Positions 1-8,923 of a DNA stretch of 37,719 nt are shown here, in pieces. The position numbers were made by a program, and so were the translations under genes. Source of the DNA: Caryophanales bacterium UBA2298 (GTDB lineage Bacteria > Bacillota_I > Bacilli_A > Izemoplasmatales > Hujiaoplasmataceae). Position 1 is the first letter of the stretch. Each line of letters begins with the position of its first letter. The notes below the pieces were generated by a model. The model had not been told where the DNA came from and ran no database searches. It was given only the letters and a program-made list of their open reading frames with translations. The DNA is taken from assembly GCA_002345425.1 (NCBI GenBank), contig DDWA01000034.1:1-37719 (forward strand). The letters are read 5' to 3'.

Positions 1-19
1 AAATACAATTTCCTAAGAA

Positions 20-52
20 ATAAAAGAAAAAAAGAGGAAATTCCTCTTTTTT
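20..52 (-). terminator. Terminator of the MarR/ABC exporter operon
   Basis: A hairpin of a run of A, GAGGAA, then TTCCTC and a run of T (27-52) overlaps the stop codon of the last exporter gene. It is flanked by A/T runs on both sides, so it would work as a rho-independent terminator for leftward transcription and possibly in both directions. Confidence 0.75.
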
Positions 53-1934
53 AAGTTGGTTGATTTAAAAACTGAGAATTATACAAATCTGCATAAACTC
101 CGTTTTTCGCTAACAACTCTTTATGATTGCCTTGTTCAACAATCATTCCTTGATTCATTACAAGGATGGTGTTAGCTTTTTTAATAGTTGATAAACGATG
201 GGCAATTACAAAAGAAGTCTTACCTTCCATCATAAAAGTCATCGCATTTTGAATATAGCTTTCAGTTCTAGTGTCAACACTTGATGTCGCTTCATCTAAA
301 ATCAAAATCTTTGGATCAAAAAGGATAGCTCTAGCAATCGTCAATAACTGTTTTTGTCCCTTAGAGATATTGTCAGCATCTTCTTTTAAAACTGTGTCAT
401 ATCCTTTAGGTAAGGTTTCAATATAATGATGAACATGAGCTTGTTTACAAGCATCAATAATCTCATCATCGGTTGCATCAGGTTTACCATAAGCGACGTT
501 TTCCTTTATCGTTCCTGAGAATAGCCAAGTATCTTGCAAAACCATACCAAATTGTTTTCTTAGAATTGCTCTTGGGTAATCTGTGGATTTAATACCATCG
601 ATAAGTATATTCCCGGCTTTGACCTCATAAAAACGCATTAAGAGATTAACTAAAGTTGTTTTTCCAGCTCCAGTATGCCCTACGATAGCGATTTGTTTCC
701 CTGGCAATACTTCTAAATTAAGATTTTTGATTAATTCTGTTTCATCACTATAAGAAAAATCAATATTATTAAACTCAACGTGGCCGTTAAAATGGCTTTG
801 ATCTACGCTGATTTTAGAGAATTCTTGATTTTCTTCTACTTCATCCAAAATCTCAAATACTCGTTCGGCTCCAGCGATAGTAGATTGTAACTGATTGATA
901 ACATTGGCGATATTTAAGATTGGATTAACAAAGTTTCTTTGATACATAATAAATATTGTAATATCACCAACAAGTAAAGGGTTGGTCGCTCCTGCTAAAA
1001 TACCGCCGACAATAACTACAGCTACATAACCGATATTAGAAATAAATTCCATAATCGGTCTAATTAAGCCGCTTAAGAATTGAGCGTCGCGCATATCTCT
1101 TGCAAGTTCAACATTGATTCCTTGGAACTCATCAAATGATTCTTCCTCTTTACCAAATAACTTTACAATTTTATTAGCTGAAAACACTTCTTCAACATGA
1201 CCATTCAAGCTTCCCAATTGTTTTTGTTGGCGAATAAACTTCGATTGTGATTTTTTTGCGATAGTTGACGTCGCCAAAATAAACAAAGGCAATATCAATA
1301 AAGCAATAATCGTTAGTTTCCAGGAAATGATAAACATCATAACCAAGATTCCGATAACCGAGAAGAAAGATGAGATGATATTTATTAAACTCTGTTGAAT
1401 CGAGTTTGTAACAACATCGACATCATTGGTAAAGACTGAAAGAATATTACCTGTTTGTTTTGAATCAAAATACTTAATCGGTAATTTCTCTAATTTATCT
1501 CTTAAATCATTTCGCATTTTCTTGCCAATAAAAATAGAAACCTTATTACCGACTAAATGCATAATCAAAGACATGATAAATCTTAGGACATATAAACCAA
1601 GGACTAAGAAGAAATAAGTAGTAATTCTCGCTACTCCTTCGTCTCTTGTAATAGTCCCAAGAATCATTCCTTGAAGATCGTTGATGATAAAACGAGAATA
1701 ATTCGGTGCGACAACGGCTAACAAAGTTACTATGATTGTAACAATGATAATCAATAACATCTGCCATTTATATTGACCGATATATTTAATTAAACGTTTT
1801 GTTGTACCTTTAAAATCTTTAGCTTTTTCTGCAGGTCTTCCTAATGGCATTCCCGTGCCAGGACCATGTCCTCTTTGTCTTGGTGCTTTTTGAGAAGTAT
1901 TTTGTTTTTGTTCTTTATCTAGATTATCTTTCAT
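51..1934 (-). CDS. Heterodimeric ABC exporter, subunit with the catalytic Walker B glutamate
   Basis: This is a 627-residue half-transporter of the multidrug/lipid exporter class, with a six-helix membrane domain (about 55-350) followed by an ATPase domain. It starts with a charged, Gly/Pro-rich cytoplasmic tail of about 45 residues. Visible ATPase motifs are Walker A GHTGAGKTT (419-427), Q-loop Q467, signature ISKGQ (523-527, not LSGGQ), Walker B ILILDE with the catalytic Glu548, and switch His579. The degenerate signature with an intact Glu is complementary to the partner gene, as in the asymmetric exporters LmrCD, BmrCD and TM287/288. The ATG overlaps the partner's TGA stop (ATGA), so the two are translationally coupled. 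The substrate cannot be read from the sequence. A MarR repressor at the head of the operon suggests export of a toxic small molecule. Confidence 0.93.
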   Translation of the reverse strand: MKDNLDKEQKQNTSQKAPRQRGHGPGTGMPLGRPAEKAKDFKGTTKRLIKYIGQYKWQMLLIIIVTIIVTLLAVVAPNYSRFIINDLQGMILGTITRDEGVARITTYFFLVLGLYVLRFIMSLIMHLVGNKVSIFIGKKMRNDLRDKLEKLPIKYFDSKQTGNILSVFTNDVDVVTNSIQQSLINIISSFFSVIGILVMMFIISWKLTIIALLILPLFILATSTIAKKSQSKFIRQQKQLGSLNGHVEEVFSANKIVKLFGKEEESFDEFQGINVELARDMRDAQFLSGLIRPIMEFISNIGYVAVVIVGGILAGATNPLLVGDITIFIMYQRNFVNPILNIANVINQLQSTIAGAERVFEILDEVEENQEFSKISVDQSHFNGHVEFNNIDFSYSDETELIKNLNLEVLPGKQIAIVGHTGAGKTTLVNLLMRFYEVKAGNILIDGIKSTDYPRAILRKQFGMVLQDTWLFSGTIKENVAYGKPDATDDEIIDACKQAHVHHYIETLPKGYDTVLKEDADNISKGQKQLLTIARAILFDPKILILDEATSSVDTRTESYIQNAMTFMMEGKTSFVIAHRLSTIKKANTILVMNQGMIVEQGNHKELLAKNGVYADLYNSQFLNQPT

Positions 1935-3769
1935 GATATCTCCTCCTCACCAAGTTGTGATAAAGCAATCTCACGATATACATCCGAAGATTTAAGTAAT
2001 TCATCATGCTTACCAATATCAACGATTTTACCCTCATGTAAAACTATTATCTTATCAGCATTCATAATTGTCCCGATTCTTTGAGCAACGATAAAAACTG
2101 TAGATTCTTTAACATTTTCTTTTAAAGCTGCTCGTAACGCAGCATCAGTTCTAAAATCAAGTGCTGAAAAACTATCATCGAAAATATAGATCTTTGGTTT
2201 TCTAATCAAAGCTCTCGCAATTGACAATCTTTGTTTTTGCCCACCTGAAAAGTTAACGCCACCTTGTTCTACCAAGGAGTCATATCTTTCTTCCATCTCT
2301 TCGATAAAATCGCTTGCTTGAGCAATTTTCGCAGCTTCTTTTATTTCATCGTCAGTCGCATTGTTCTTTCCATAAGCGATATTTGATTTAATTGTTCCTG
2401 AGAACAATGTTGCGGTTTGTGGCACGAAACCAATTAAGTGTCTTAAGGTTTTTAATTTGATATCTTTAATCGGAACGCCGTCAATCAATAACTCACCGCA
2501 ACTGATATCGAAGAACCTTGGAATTAAATTAACAACTGTAGATTTACCTGAACCAGTCGATCCAATCAAAGCGATTGTTTCACCCGGATTGGCAGTAAAA
2601 TTTATATTTTCTAAAACGTTGACTTCAGCATCTGGGAATTTAAAACAAACATCTTTAAATTCAATTTTACCTTTAAAATTATATTTGTCATATTCTTGAG
2701 AACCAGTGTCGATAATTGAAGATTCTAATTCTAATACTTCAACGATACGTTTCGCAGACACTTGCGCTCTTGGAAACATGATAAAAGTAAATGTCAACAT
2801 TAAGATACTAAAAAGGATTAAAGTTGCATATTGAATAATAGCGGAAACATCACCAAGACCTCTGTAATCTACCAAAGTACCGGCTAAAACCATGCGATAA
2901 GCCGTGTAAGTAACTCCTAAAATTACCGCATTAAACAAAAGATTAATTATTGGGTTAAGATATGACATAATCTTTCCCGCTTTATAATTAACCATCGTTA
3001 AATCAACATTTGTTTCTTCAAATCTTTCCACTTCTCTATCGCCTTGACCAAAAGCTCTGATAACTCTAACACCATTAATCGATTCTCTAGTTACTAAAGT
3101 TAATTGATCTATCTTCTTTTGTACTAATTTAAACAAAGGTACAACTAAAATAAAGACGATAACAATCAAGATGATTAATGCTGGTACACCGATAAAAATC
3201 GGTATTGTTAAAGTCAATGACTTCTGAAAAGCAAATATTGAAGCGCCAATAAAGACTATCGGAATTCTTAATAATAGTCTCAATGCCATTGTCATGAAAT
3301 TTTGTACTTGCATCACATCATTTGAAGCTCTGGTGATTAATGTTGATGTACCAAACTTATCAGTTTCATTAACGCTGACAGAAGTTATTTTTTGATAATA
3401 ATCTTTTCTAATGTCACGTCCAAATTGAGCGCCAACATCACTTGACAAATACATAAGTGCTATAAAAGCTAAAGAAGAAACTAAAGTAACCCCTAGCATA
3501 TAACTACCATATTTTAGAATAACCATAAAATCTGATTGTTGATTAACTTCACAAGTTAAAGGGTTAGCTTCAACATCACAACTGTCAACAATTTCAAAAC
3601 TATCAGTTATTGGATTATATTCTCGATATTCAGCAGAAATACCTTCAGCAATAATATCGCTCATATAATCTGGCAATAAGAGTGTACCAACAGCAACTAA
3701 AGATACTAAAACAAAAATTATACTAACTTTGAACCAGTAAGGTTTTAAATATTTAAGTAGTTTCCCCAT
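1931..3769 (-). CDS. Heterodimeric ABC exporter, subunit with the degenerate Walker B
   Basis: This half-transporter is the partner of the following gene. Counting from the first ATG (3775, 614 residues), motifs are Walker A GSTGSGKST (405-413), a canonical signature FSGGQ (509-513), Walker B ending in Asp533-Asp534 where a catalytic Glu is expected, and Gln565 in place of the switch histidine. Its own nucleotide site should therefore be non-hydrolytic, while its signature completes the active site of the partner. The AGGAGG ribosome site lies only 3 bases before the ATG at 3775 but 9 before the ATG at 3769, so I take 3769 (612 residues) as the start. The gene overlaps the end of the MarR gene. 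An extracellular loop after the first helix holds two cysteines eight residues apart (C66, C75), possibly a disulfide. Confidence 0.92.
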   Translation of the reverse strand: MGKLLKYLKPYWFKVSIIFVLVSLVAVGTLLLPDYMSDIIAEGISAEYREYNPITDSFEIVDSCDVEANPLTCEVNQQSDFMVILKYGSYMLGVTLVSSLAFIALMYLSSDVGAQFGRDIRKDYYQKITSVSVNETDKFGTSTLITRASNDVMQVQNFMTMALRLLLRIPIVFIGASIFAFQKSLTLTIPIFIGVPALIILIVIVFILVVPLFKLVQKKIDQLTLVTRESINGVRVIRAFGQGDREVERFEETNVDLTMVNYKAGKIMSYLNPIINLLFNAVILGVTYTAYRMVLAGTLVDYRGLGDVSAIIQYATLILFSILMLTFTFIMFPRAQVSAKRIVEVLELESSIIDTGSQEYDKYNFKGKIEFKDVCFKFPDAEVNVLENINFTANPGETIALIGSTGSGKSTVVNLIPRFFDISCGELLIDGVPIKDIKLKTLRHLIGFVPQTATLFSGTIKSNIAYGKNNATDDEIKEAAKIAQASDFIEEMEERYDSLVEQGGVNFSGGQKQRLSIARALIRKPKIYIFDDSFSALDFRTDAALRAALKENVKESTVFIVAQRIGTIMNADKIIVLHEGKIVDIGKHDELLKSSDVYREIALSQLGEEEIS

Positions 3770-4196
3770 CAGCATCCCCCTCCTGGAAATAATCTTTTAA
3801 TTTATCATAGATTTTCTTTTGTAAAACTTGAATATATTCTTTTTCTTCTTTTTCCAAGAAACTATCCATCAGTTCTTCCCATTCATCTAGAACTTTAATA
3901 ATTTGTTCACCGACAGACTTTCCTTTTTCAGTAATTTCTAAGATGTAACTTCTCTTATCATCAGAATCAATTGTCTTTAAGACATACCCATCACTAACCA
4001 AAGACTTTATCGCTCTGGTAGTGTGCGATTTATGGAAAAAAAATTTAGCAATTAAATCGTTCATTTTGATTCTCTCATTTAAATAAATTATCTTTAAATA
4101 AGGAGCTTCCGAACGATTTATTACTAAATTTTTAAATCTTTCTTCTAAAAAACGATGATGATACTTACTAATCATATGATTATATCTTCTATCCAT
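3753..4196 (-). CDS. MarR-family transcriptional repressor
   Basis: A 147-residue protein of normal MarR length. It has a helical N-terminus, a winged helix-turn-helix in the middle (around LIAKFFFHKSHTTRAIKSL, followed by a wing containing DSDDKRSYIL), and a C-terminal dimerisation helix rich in Glu and Lys. MarR proteins bind palindromic DNA as dimers and release it on binding phenolic or lipophilic ligands or on oxidation. No cysteine is seen, which argues against thiol sensing. It is the first gene of an operon with the ABC exporter and has an inverted repeat over its promoter. The inference is an autoregulated efflux operon induced by a substrate of the pump. The ribosome site is GGAGG before ATG 4196. 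Confidence 0.9.
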   Translation of the reverse strand: MDRRYNHMISKYHHRFLEERFKNLVINRSEAPYLKIIYLNERIKMNDLIAKFFFHKSHTTRAIKSLVSDGYVLKTIDSDDKRSYILEITEKGKSVGEQIIKVLDEWEELMDSFLEKEEKEYIQVLQKKIYDKLKDYFQEGDADGETT

Positions 4197-4230
4197 ATAT
4201 TATAACCTCCAAAAAAACTTTTACTTATCC

Positions 4231-4259
4231 AGTATATATCAAGATAGTTGCGTTGTCAA
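4231..4259 (-). promoter_or_regulatory. Promoter of the marR/ABC exporter operon
   Basis: Read leftward: TTGACA (4259-4254), a 17-base spacer, then TATACT (4236-4231). This is a near-consensus sigma-A promoter about 35 bases before the MarR start codon. Confidence 0.85.
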
Positions 4260-4262
4260 CTA
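4245..4262. promoter_or_regulatory. Putative MarR operator
   Basis: Perfect inverted repeat TAGTTG-(6 bases)-CAACTA covering the -35 box of the operon promoter. Size, symmetry and position are typical of an autoregulatory MarR site. Binding is inferred. Confidence 0.7.
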
Positions 4263-4265
4263 AAT

Positions 4266-4303
4266 TAATAAAGATAAATCTCAGGAGTTCATTCCCGAGA
4301 TTT
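4266..4303 (-). terminator. Terminator of the second ABC exporter operon
   Basis: Stem AAATCTC..GGA / TCC..GAGATTT (4276-4303) lies just after the stop at 4308 and is followed leftward by a T-rich but interrupted tract. It separates this operon from the MarR promoter. Confidence 0.6.
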
Positions 4304-4307
4304 GATG

Positions 4308-6131
4308 TTAAATATTGAGATTAGCCAATTCCAGATTTTCAGAAACTGATTTATCGTATTGCAACTGATATAGTTGGAAATAATGACCTTTTTGTTTAAG
4401 CAATTGTTGATGATTTCCCATCTCGATAATTTTTCCTTTACGCATCACAATGATGTTGTTAGCGTGTTGGATTGTCGATAACCTATGAGCTACAACAATA
4501 GTTGTTCCGATATTCATCATCTTTTTTAAAGACTCCTGAATAAGTTTTTCTGTTTCGGTATCGATATTTGCAGTCGCTTCATCAAGAATCATTAAAGAAG
4601 GTCGATGAACTAAAGTTCTCGCAAATGATAATAATTGTTTTTGGCCTGAAGAAAAATTGTTTCCTCTTTCTCTTACTGGTTCGTCATATTTCTCAGGTAA
4701 TTTTTGAATAAACTGATCAGCATTGACATACTTACAAGCCTCTAAGATTTCCGCATCAGTAATCTCATCGTTTCTTAAACGAATATTAGATTCAATCGTT
4801 CCCGAGAACAAGAATACATCTTGCAACATCTGACCGACATTTCTTCTTAAACTGTCTAGTTTTATATCTTTGATATTGATATCGTCAATTAGGATTTCGC
4901 CTTGTTGAATATCATAATTTCGAACTATTAAACTGATGATAGTCGTTTTACCAGAACCGGTAGCTCCAACTAAAGCCATCGTTTCTTTTGGTTTGACAAC
5001 GAATGAGACGTCTCTTAAAACCCACTCGCCTTCATTATAAGCAAACCAAACATTTTTAAACTCAATCTTACCTTTAAAGTTGTCTAGTTCAATAGCATCA
5101 GGACTATCTTTGATAATCGGTTCTTCATCAAGGATATCAAAAATTCTTTCTCCAGAAGTAAAGGCAGATTGTAAAGTATCGAATTGTTCAGCTAAATTTT
5201 GAATTGGTTGAAAGAAACGGTTGATATATTGCGTAAAAGCGAATAAAACACCATAAGTAATGATACCATCAATCACTTGGTAAGAACCAACCCATAGGAC
5301 AATTACAATCGCTACGATATAAAGTAAATACATTGTTGGTCGATACAAACTGAAAGCTAAAACTCTTTCAATGTGGGAGTTATTCAATTTCTTATTTTTA
5401 TCGACAAACTCTTGATATTTTTTATTTTCGCGATTAAAGATTTGAATCAATTTCATGCCAGATAAATGTTCAGAAAGGAAAGCATTAATGATTGAGACAT
5501 TAGCTCGAACTCGCCTGTATGCTTTTCTCGAAAACTTCCTGAAAATATAAGAAGCGATAAAGATAAAAGGGGTCAAGGCAAAGATGTAAAGCGCCAACAT
5601 CGGCGATTTAATAAACATTATGATAAACACACCAATAATAGTTAAAACATCTCTGATTAAACTGATAATAACATCAGTATAAAGCATATTCAAAGTATCG
5701 ACATCAGAGGTAGCCCTCGTTACTAATTTCCCGATTGGTATCTTGTTATATTGAGAAATTGACAATCCTTCAATATGATTAAAGACATCTTGTCTAATAT
5801 CATAAATAATCTTTTGCCCGGTTACTTGTAAAATAATTGTTTGCTTATAAGCAATAAAAGCTCCGATGAAAAGTGCAACCAAATAAATAACTACTATCAT
5901 AATTATTCTTAAAACAGGCACTTCATCTTCACCTAAAGAATCTAAAACATCGGATACAAATAATGGCCCTAGTAGATCTAAGACAACAACAATGATTACT
6001 AATAAAAATGCAATGACTAACTGTTTGATAAAAGGTTTTACATAATGCAGTAATCTTTTAATAATTTCCGTATCAGACATACTTCTTTTACGGTTGATAT
6101 CAATATCAAACTCAGGTCCTGATTTCGCCAC
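4308..6131 (-). CDS. Heterodimeric ABC exporter (pair 2), catalytic-Glu subunit
   Basis: A 607-residue half-transporter with a membrane domain at about 30-310 and an ATPase domain at about 355-590. Motifs are Walker A GATGSGKTT (389-397), Q-loop MLQD, degenerate signature FSSGQ (493-497), Walker B LMILDE with Glu518, and His549. It is the partner of the gene just upstream. The start is GTG, immediately after the partner's TAA. The ribosome site AGGAGGTGATC is a nearly perfect anti-SD match and is encoded inside the partner's last codons, giving tight coupling. The arrangement resembles B. subtilis YheI/YheH (BmrCD)-type exporters. The substrate is unknown. Confidence 0.93.
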   Translation of the reverse strand: MAKSGPEFDIDINRKRSMSDTEIIKRLLHYVKPFIKQLVIAFLLVIIVVVLDLLGPLFVSDVLDSLGEDEVPVLRIIMIVVIYLVALFIGAFIAYKQTIILQVTGQKIIYDIRQDVFNHIEGLSISQYNKIPIGKLVTRATSDVDTLNMLYTDVIISLIRDVLTIIGVFIIMFIKSPMLALYIFALTPFIFIASYIFRKFSRKAYRRVRANVSIINAFLSEHLSGMKLIQIFNRENKKYQEFVDKNKKLNNSHIERVLAFSLYRPTMYLLYIVAIVIVLWVGSYQVIDGIITYGVLFAFTQYINRFFQPIQNLAEQFDTLQSAFTSGERIFDILDEEPIIKDSPDAIELDNFKGKIEFKNVWFAYNEGEWVLRDVSFVVKPKETMALVGATGSGKTTIISLIVRNYDIQQGEILIDDINIKDIKLDSLRRNVGQMLQDVFLFSGTIESNIRLRNDEITDAEILEACKYVNADQFIQKLPEKYDEPVRERGNNFSSGQKQLLSFARTLVHRPSLMILDEATANIDTETEKLIQESLKKMMNIGTTIVVAHRLSTIQHANNIIVMRKGKIIEMGNHQQLLKQKGHYFQLYQLQYDKSVSENLELANLNI

Positions 6132-7898
6132 TTAGATCACCTCCTCTTCCAACTCAGCTTCGAGTCTTTGATGGATGACCATCTTACGATATAGATCACA
6201 GGTATTCAACAGTTCTTCATGAGTACCTTTTGCCATAACTTCTCCGTTTTCAATAAAGATAATTTGATCGGCGGATTTGATGGTAGATATTCGATGCGCG
6301 ATTATTATTGTAGTTTTCCCTTTTCTTAATTCTCTTAAGTTAGAAATAACTTGTTCTTCAGTTTTGGTATCAACTGCTGAGAAAGAATCATCCATAATTA
6401 AAATCTGCGGATTCTTTAATAAAGCTCTAGCGATTGATATTCTTTGTTTTTGTCCGCCGGATAATGTTACTCCACGTTCGCCAACCATCGTATCATATTG
6501 GTTTGGAAAATCGATGATGTTATCATGGATATCAGAATAAATCGCCATTTGTTTGATTAATTCCTGATCAGATACATCTGATGAGAATGAGATATTATTT
6601 CTAATAACATCAGAGAAAATAAAGTTCTCTTGTGGAACATAACCGATAGCGTCTCTAATTGTCTTAATTGGTAATTTCATGATATCGTAATCATCAATCA
6701 ATAATTCACATGTCTTTAGATTATAAAGTCTTAACATCAAATCAACTAAAGTCGTTTTACCTGATCCGGTTCTACCAATAATACCGACGGTTTGTCCTTT
6801 TTCAATCACAAAATTGATATTCTTCAGAACTTCCTTTTCTGTTTTAGGATATTTGAAAGTTAAATTGTTAAAAGTAATTTTACCTTCAATCTTTTCAACG
6901 TTAATAACTTCTCTATCATCTTGAATTTCAATATCAGCGTCTAAGAAAGCTGATACTCGATCAAGCGATGCCTTTGCTTGAGCTCGCATATTAATTAAAC
7001 GTCCAATCGCCATCATCGGCCAAATCAATGTCCCAAAATAAGCGATATATCTCGTTAAATCACCAATTGTAAAAACTGACTCTTCACTCATGGTTGTATA
7101 CACTAAATAAGCTCCTAACCCTAACATAATAACCCTAATGATATTAATGAACATTTCAACTGCAACATGCAAGAAAGTGCTGGCTTTAATATATGAAACA
7201 TTCTTTTCCTGATTTACTCTATTTATTCTTGAAAAAGCTTTAATTTCTCTTACTTCATTGACGAAAGCTTTTATCACTGAAATACCATAGAAATTTTCCT
7301 GAGTAAAGTCACTCATATCTTCGAACGCTTGTTGGCGAGCCTTAAATTTCTTACCAGTTATCTTGGAAATATAAGTTGCCAAAACAGCGATTAATACAAG
7401 CGGTATAGATGCAAAATAGGTTATTGTCTTATCTAAAGCGTACATTCTATAAAATGCTAATGTTCCTAAAATCAAAATATCAAAAAGCATCAATAGTCCG
7501 GGACCAAAGGCCATTCTTATCGCATTTAAATCATTGATGAAAAGCGCCATCAATCCTCCTGATTTTTTCTCGGAATAATATGTTTGGCTTAACTTTTCTG
7601 CATGATCAAACATATTGTTTCTTAGATCAAAATCAATCCGCCAAGATGTGCCGAAAATAAAAATCCGCCATAAGAATCTTCCAAATACAATAATTAAACC
7701 AAAAATAGCGATATCTTTAATATATATCACTACGTCTTCTTTTGTTAAAGTTTTTAGTTCTAAACCATCTATTATATTACCAATAATATTTGGTATCTCT
7801 AATTGTACGTAATCAACGACAACCAAAGCCGCTAAACCGATGAGAAAGAATATACCATATTTTAAATAGTATTTATTGATATGTCTGCCAAATAACAT
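6132..7898 (-). CDS. Heterodimeric ABC exporter (pair 2), degenerate Walker B subunit
   Basis: A 588-residue half-transporter. Motifs are Walker A GRTGSGKTT (375-383), VPQE Q-loop, canonical signature LSGGQ (479-483), Walker B ILIMDD with Asp504 where Glu is expected, and His535 retained. It supplies the good signature for its partner's active site, while its own site should be slow or non-hydrolytic. The ribosome site is GGAGGGA before ATG 7898. It lies 56 bases downstream of degV. No strong promoter is visible in that gap, so it could be read through from degV past a weak hairpin. Confidence 0.92.
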   Translation of the reverse strand: MLFGRHINKYYLKYGIFFLIGLAALVVVDYVQLEIPNIIGNIIDGLELKTLTKEDVVIYIKDIAIFGLIIVFGRFLWRIFIFGTSWRIDFDLRNNMFDHAEKLSQTYYSEKKSGGLMALFINDLNAIRMAFGPGLLMLFDILILGTLAFYRMYALDKTITYFASIPLVLIAVLATYISKITGKKFKARQQAFEDMSDFTQENFYGISVIKAFVNEVREIKAFSRINRVNQEKNVSYIKASTFLHVAVEMFINIIRVIMLGLGAYLVYTTMSEESVFTIGDLTRYIAYFGTLIWPMMAIGRLINMRAQAKASLDRVSAFLDADIEIQDDREVINVEKIEGKITFNNLTFKYPKTEKEVLKNINFVIEKGQTVGIIGRTGSGKTTLVDLMLRLYNLKTCELLIDDYDIMKLPIKTIRDAIGYVPQENFIFSDVIRNNISFSSDVSDQELIKQMAIYSDIHDNIIDFPNQYDTMVGERGVTLSGGQKQRISIARALLKNPQILIMDDSFSAVDTKTEEQVISNLRELRKGKTTIIIAHRISTIKSADQIIFIENGEVMAKGTHEELLNTCDLYRKMVIHQRLEAELEEEVI

Positions 7899-7920
7899 AT
7901 TCCCTCCTGAAATCTGTCAA

Positions 7921-7953
7921 AAAATAAACTTCTTAACTTTAAAAGATAAGAAA
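7921..7953 (-). terminator. Weak terminator after degV
   Basis: Leftward reading gives TTCTTA, an 11-base loop, TAAGAA, then a T-rich tract containing TTTTTT. The stem is short and AT-only, so termination may be partial. Confidence 0.4.
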
Positions 7954-7954
7954 T

Positions 7955-8803
7955 TTACTTCAGAATATATAAAACTCCGATAGTCCCTTTACCGCAATGG
8001 CTGGAGATAACACAACCAGCATGGGTATCATATAAGTTTTCTACTTCCATTTCATTTTTTATTTGTTCTTTAATATATTGACTCGCCTCTTCAGCTAAAG
8101 AGTGAGTAACCATCATGAATTCAGCATCGATATTTTCTTTATCTTGAAAAACTTCATTAAGCATTAAGTTAATACCGTTTTTAATTGTCCCCCGGCCTTT
8201 TTTTCCAACAACCATTACACCATCACGCACTTTAATTATCGGTTTTACTCTTAACATTCCTCCTACAAGAGCAGAAAGAGCATTTAGTCTACCACCTTTG
8301 TAAAGATACTCCAAAGTATCAATCACAAATTGTGATCTAATCTTCGGAACTATTTCTTCTATTTTTTCTTTGATTTCTTTTGCATCTAAACCTTGTTTTA
8401 CCATTTTACATGCCTTCAGTAACAATAAACCCGTCCCCGATGAAAGATTCAAAGAATCTATTAAATAGATATCGTCACTTTCTAGAGTTTGTTTAGCCAC
8501 ATTTGCACTTGAAAAGGTGGCGGAGAATTTAGAACCAATCCCAAGATAAATAATTTCATAACCCTCATCTAAGTATTTTTGAAAGACTAAAGCAAAAGCG
8601 CCAGGCGAAGGAGCGGCAGTCTTAGGAAGTATTTTCTTCTTTGAAACCAAATCATACATCTGTTCAACGCTTAAATTGACACCATCCAAATATGATTCTT
8701 CTTCAAAGTTAACATATAAAGGTACAATTTCTATTTCACAATCTTCAATCAATTCCTTTGATAAGTCGCACGTACTATCAGAAATAATTTTAACTTTTTT
8801 CAT
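7955..8803 (-). CDS. DegV-family fatty-acid-binding protein
   Basis: A 282-residue cytosolic protein of normal DegV length. Recognisable features are the N-terminal SDSTCDL segment, KTAAPSPGAF near residue 61, GSKFSATFSS near residue 93 and a conserved ending with a glycine-rich GCVISSHCGKGT. DegV/FakB-type proteins bind a single fatty acid and can present it to the kinase FakA for phospholipid synthesis or host-lipid scavenging. No fakA-like gene is present here. The start ATG is preceded by GAGGTTG. It has its own promoter and diverges from the fumarase genes. Confidence 0.9.
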   Translation of the reverse strand: MKKVKIISDSTCDLSKELIEDCEIEIVPLYVNFEEESYLDGVNLSVEQMYDLVSKKKILPKTAAPSPGAFALVFQKYLDEGYEIIYLGIGSKFSATFSSANVAKQTLESDDIYLIDSLNLSSGTGLLLLKACKMVKQGLDAKEIKEKIEEIVPKIRSQFVIDTLEYLYKGGRLNALSALVGGMLRVKPIIKVRDGVMVVGKKGRGTIKNGINLMLNEVFQDKENIDAEFMMVTHSLAEEASQYIKEQIKNEMEVENLYDTHAGCVISSHCGKGTIGVLYILK

Positions 8804-8821
8804 CTTATCAACCTCATAAAA

Positions 8822-8850
8822 ATTATAACTAAAATTAGTTGATTTGTAAA
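8822..8850 (-). promoter_or_regulatory. degV promoter
   Basis: Leftward TTTACA (8850-8845), a 17-base spacer, TATAAT (8827-8822), about 20 bases before the degV start codon. Confidence 0.75.
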
Positions 8851-8874
8851 CAATTAATAAAATTTAAATATATT

Positions 8875-8903
8875 TTAACAACTTTTGTTATAAATGTTAT
8901 AAT
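8875..8903 (+). promoter_or_regulatory. Fumarase operon promoter
   Basis: TTAACA (8875-8880), a 17-base spacer, TATAAT (8898-8903), then an AGAGGTG ribosome site before ATG 8924. It diverges from the degV promoter. Confidence 0.7.
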
Positions 8904-8923
8904 AATTTATAAGAGGTGTAAAT

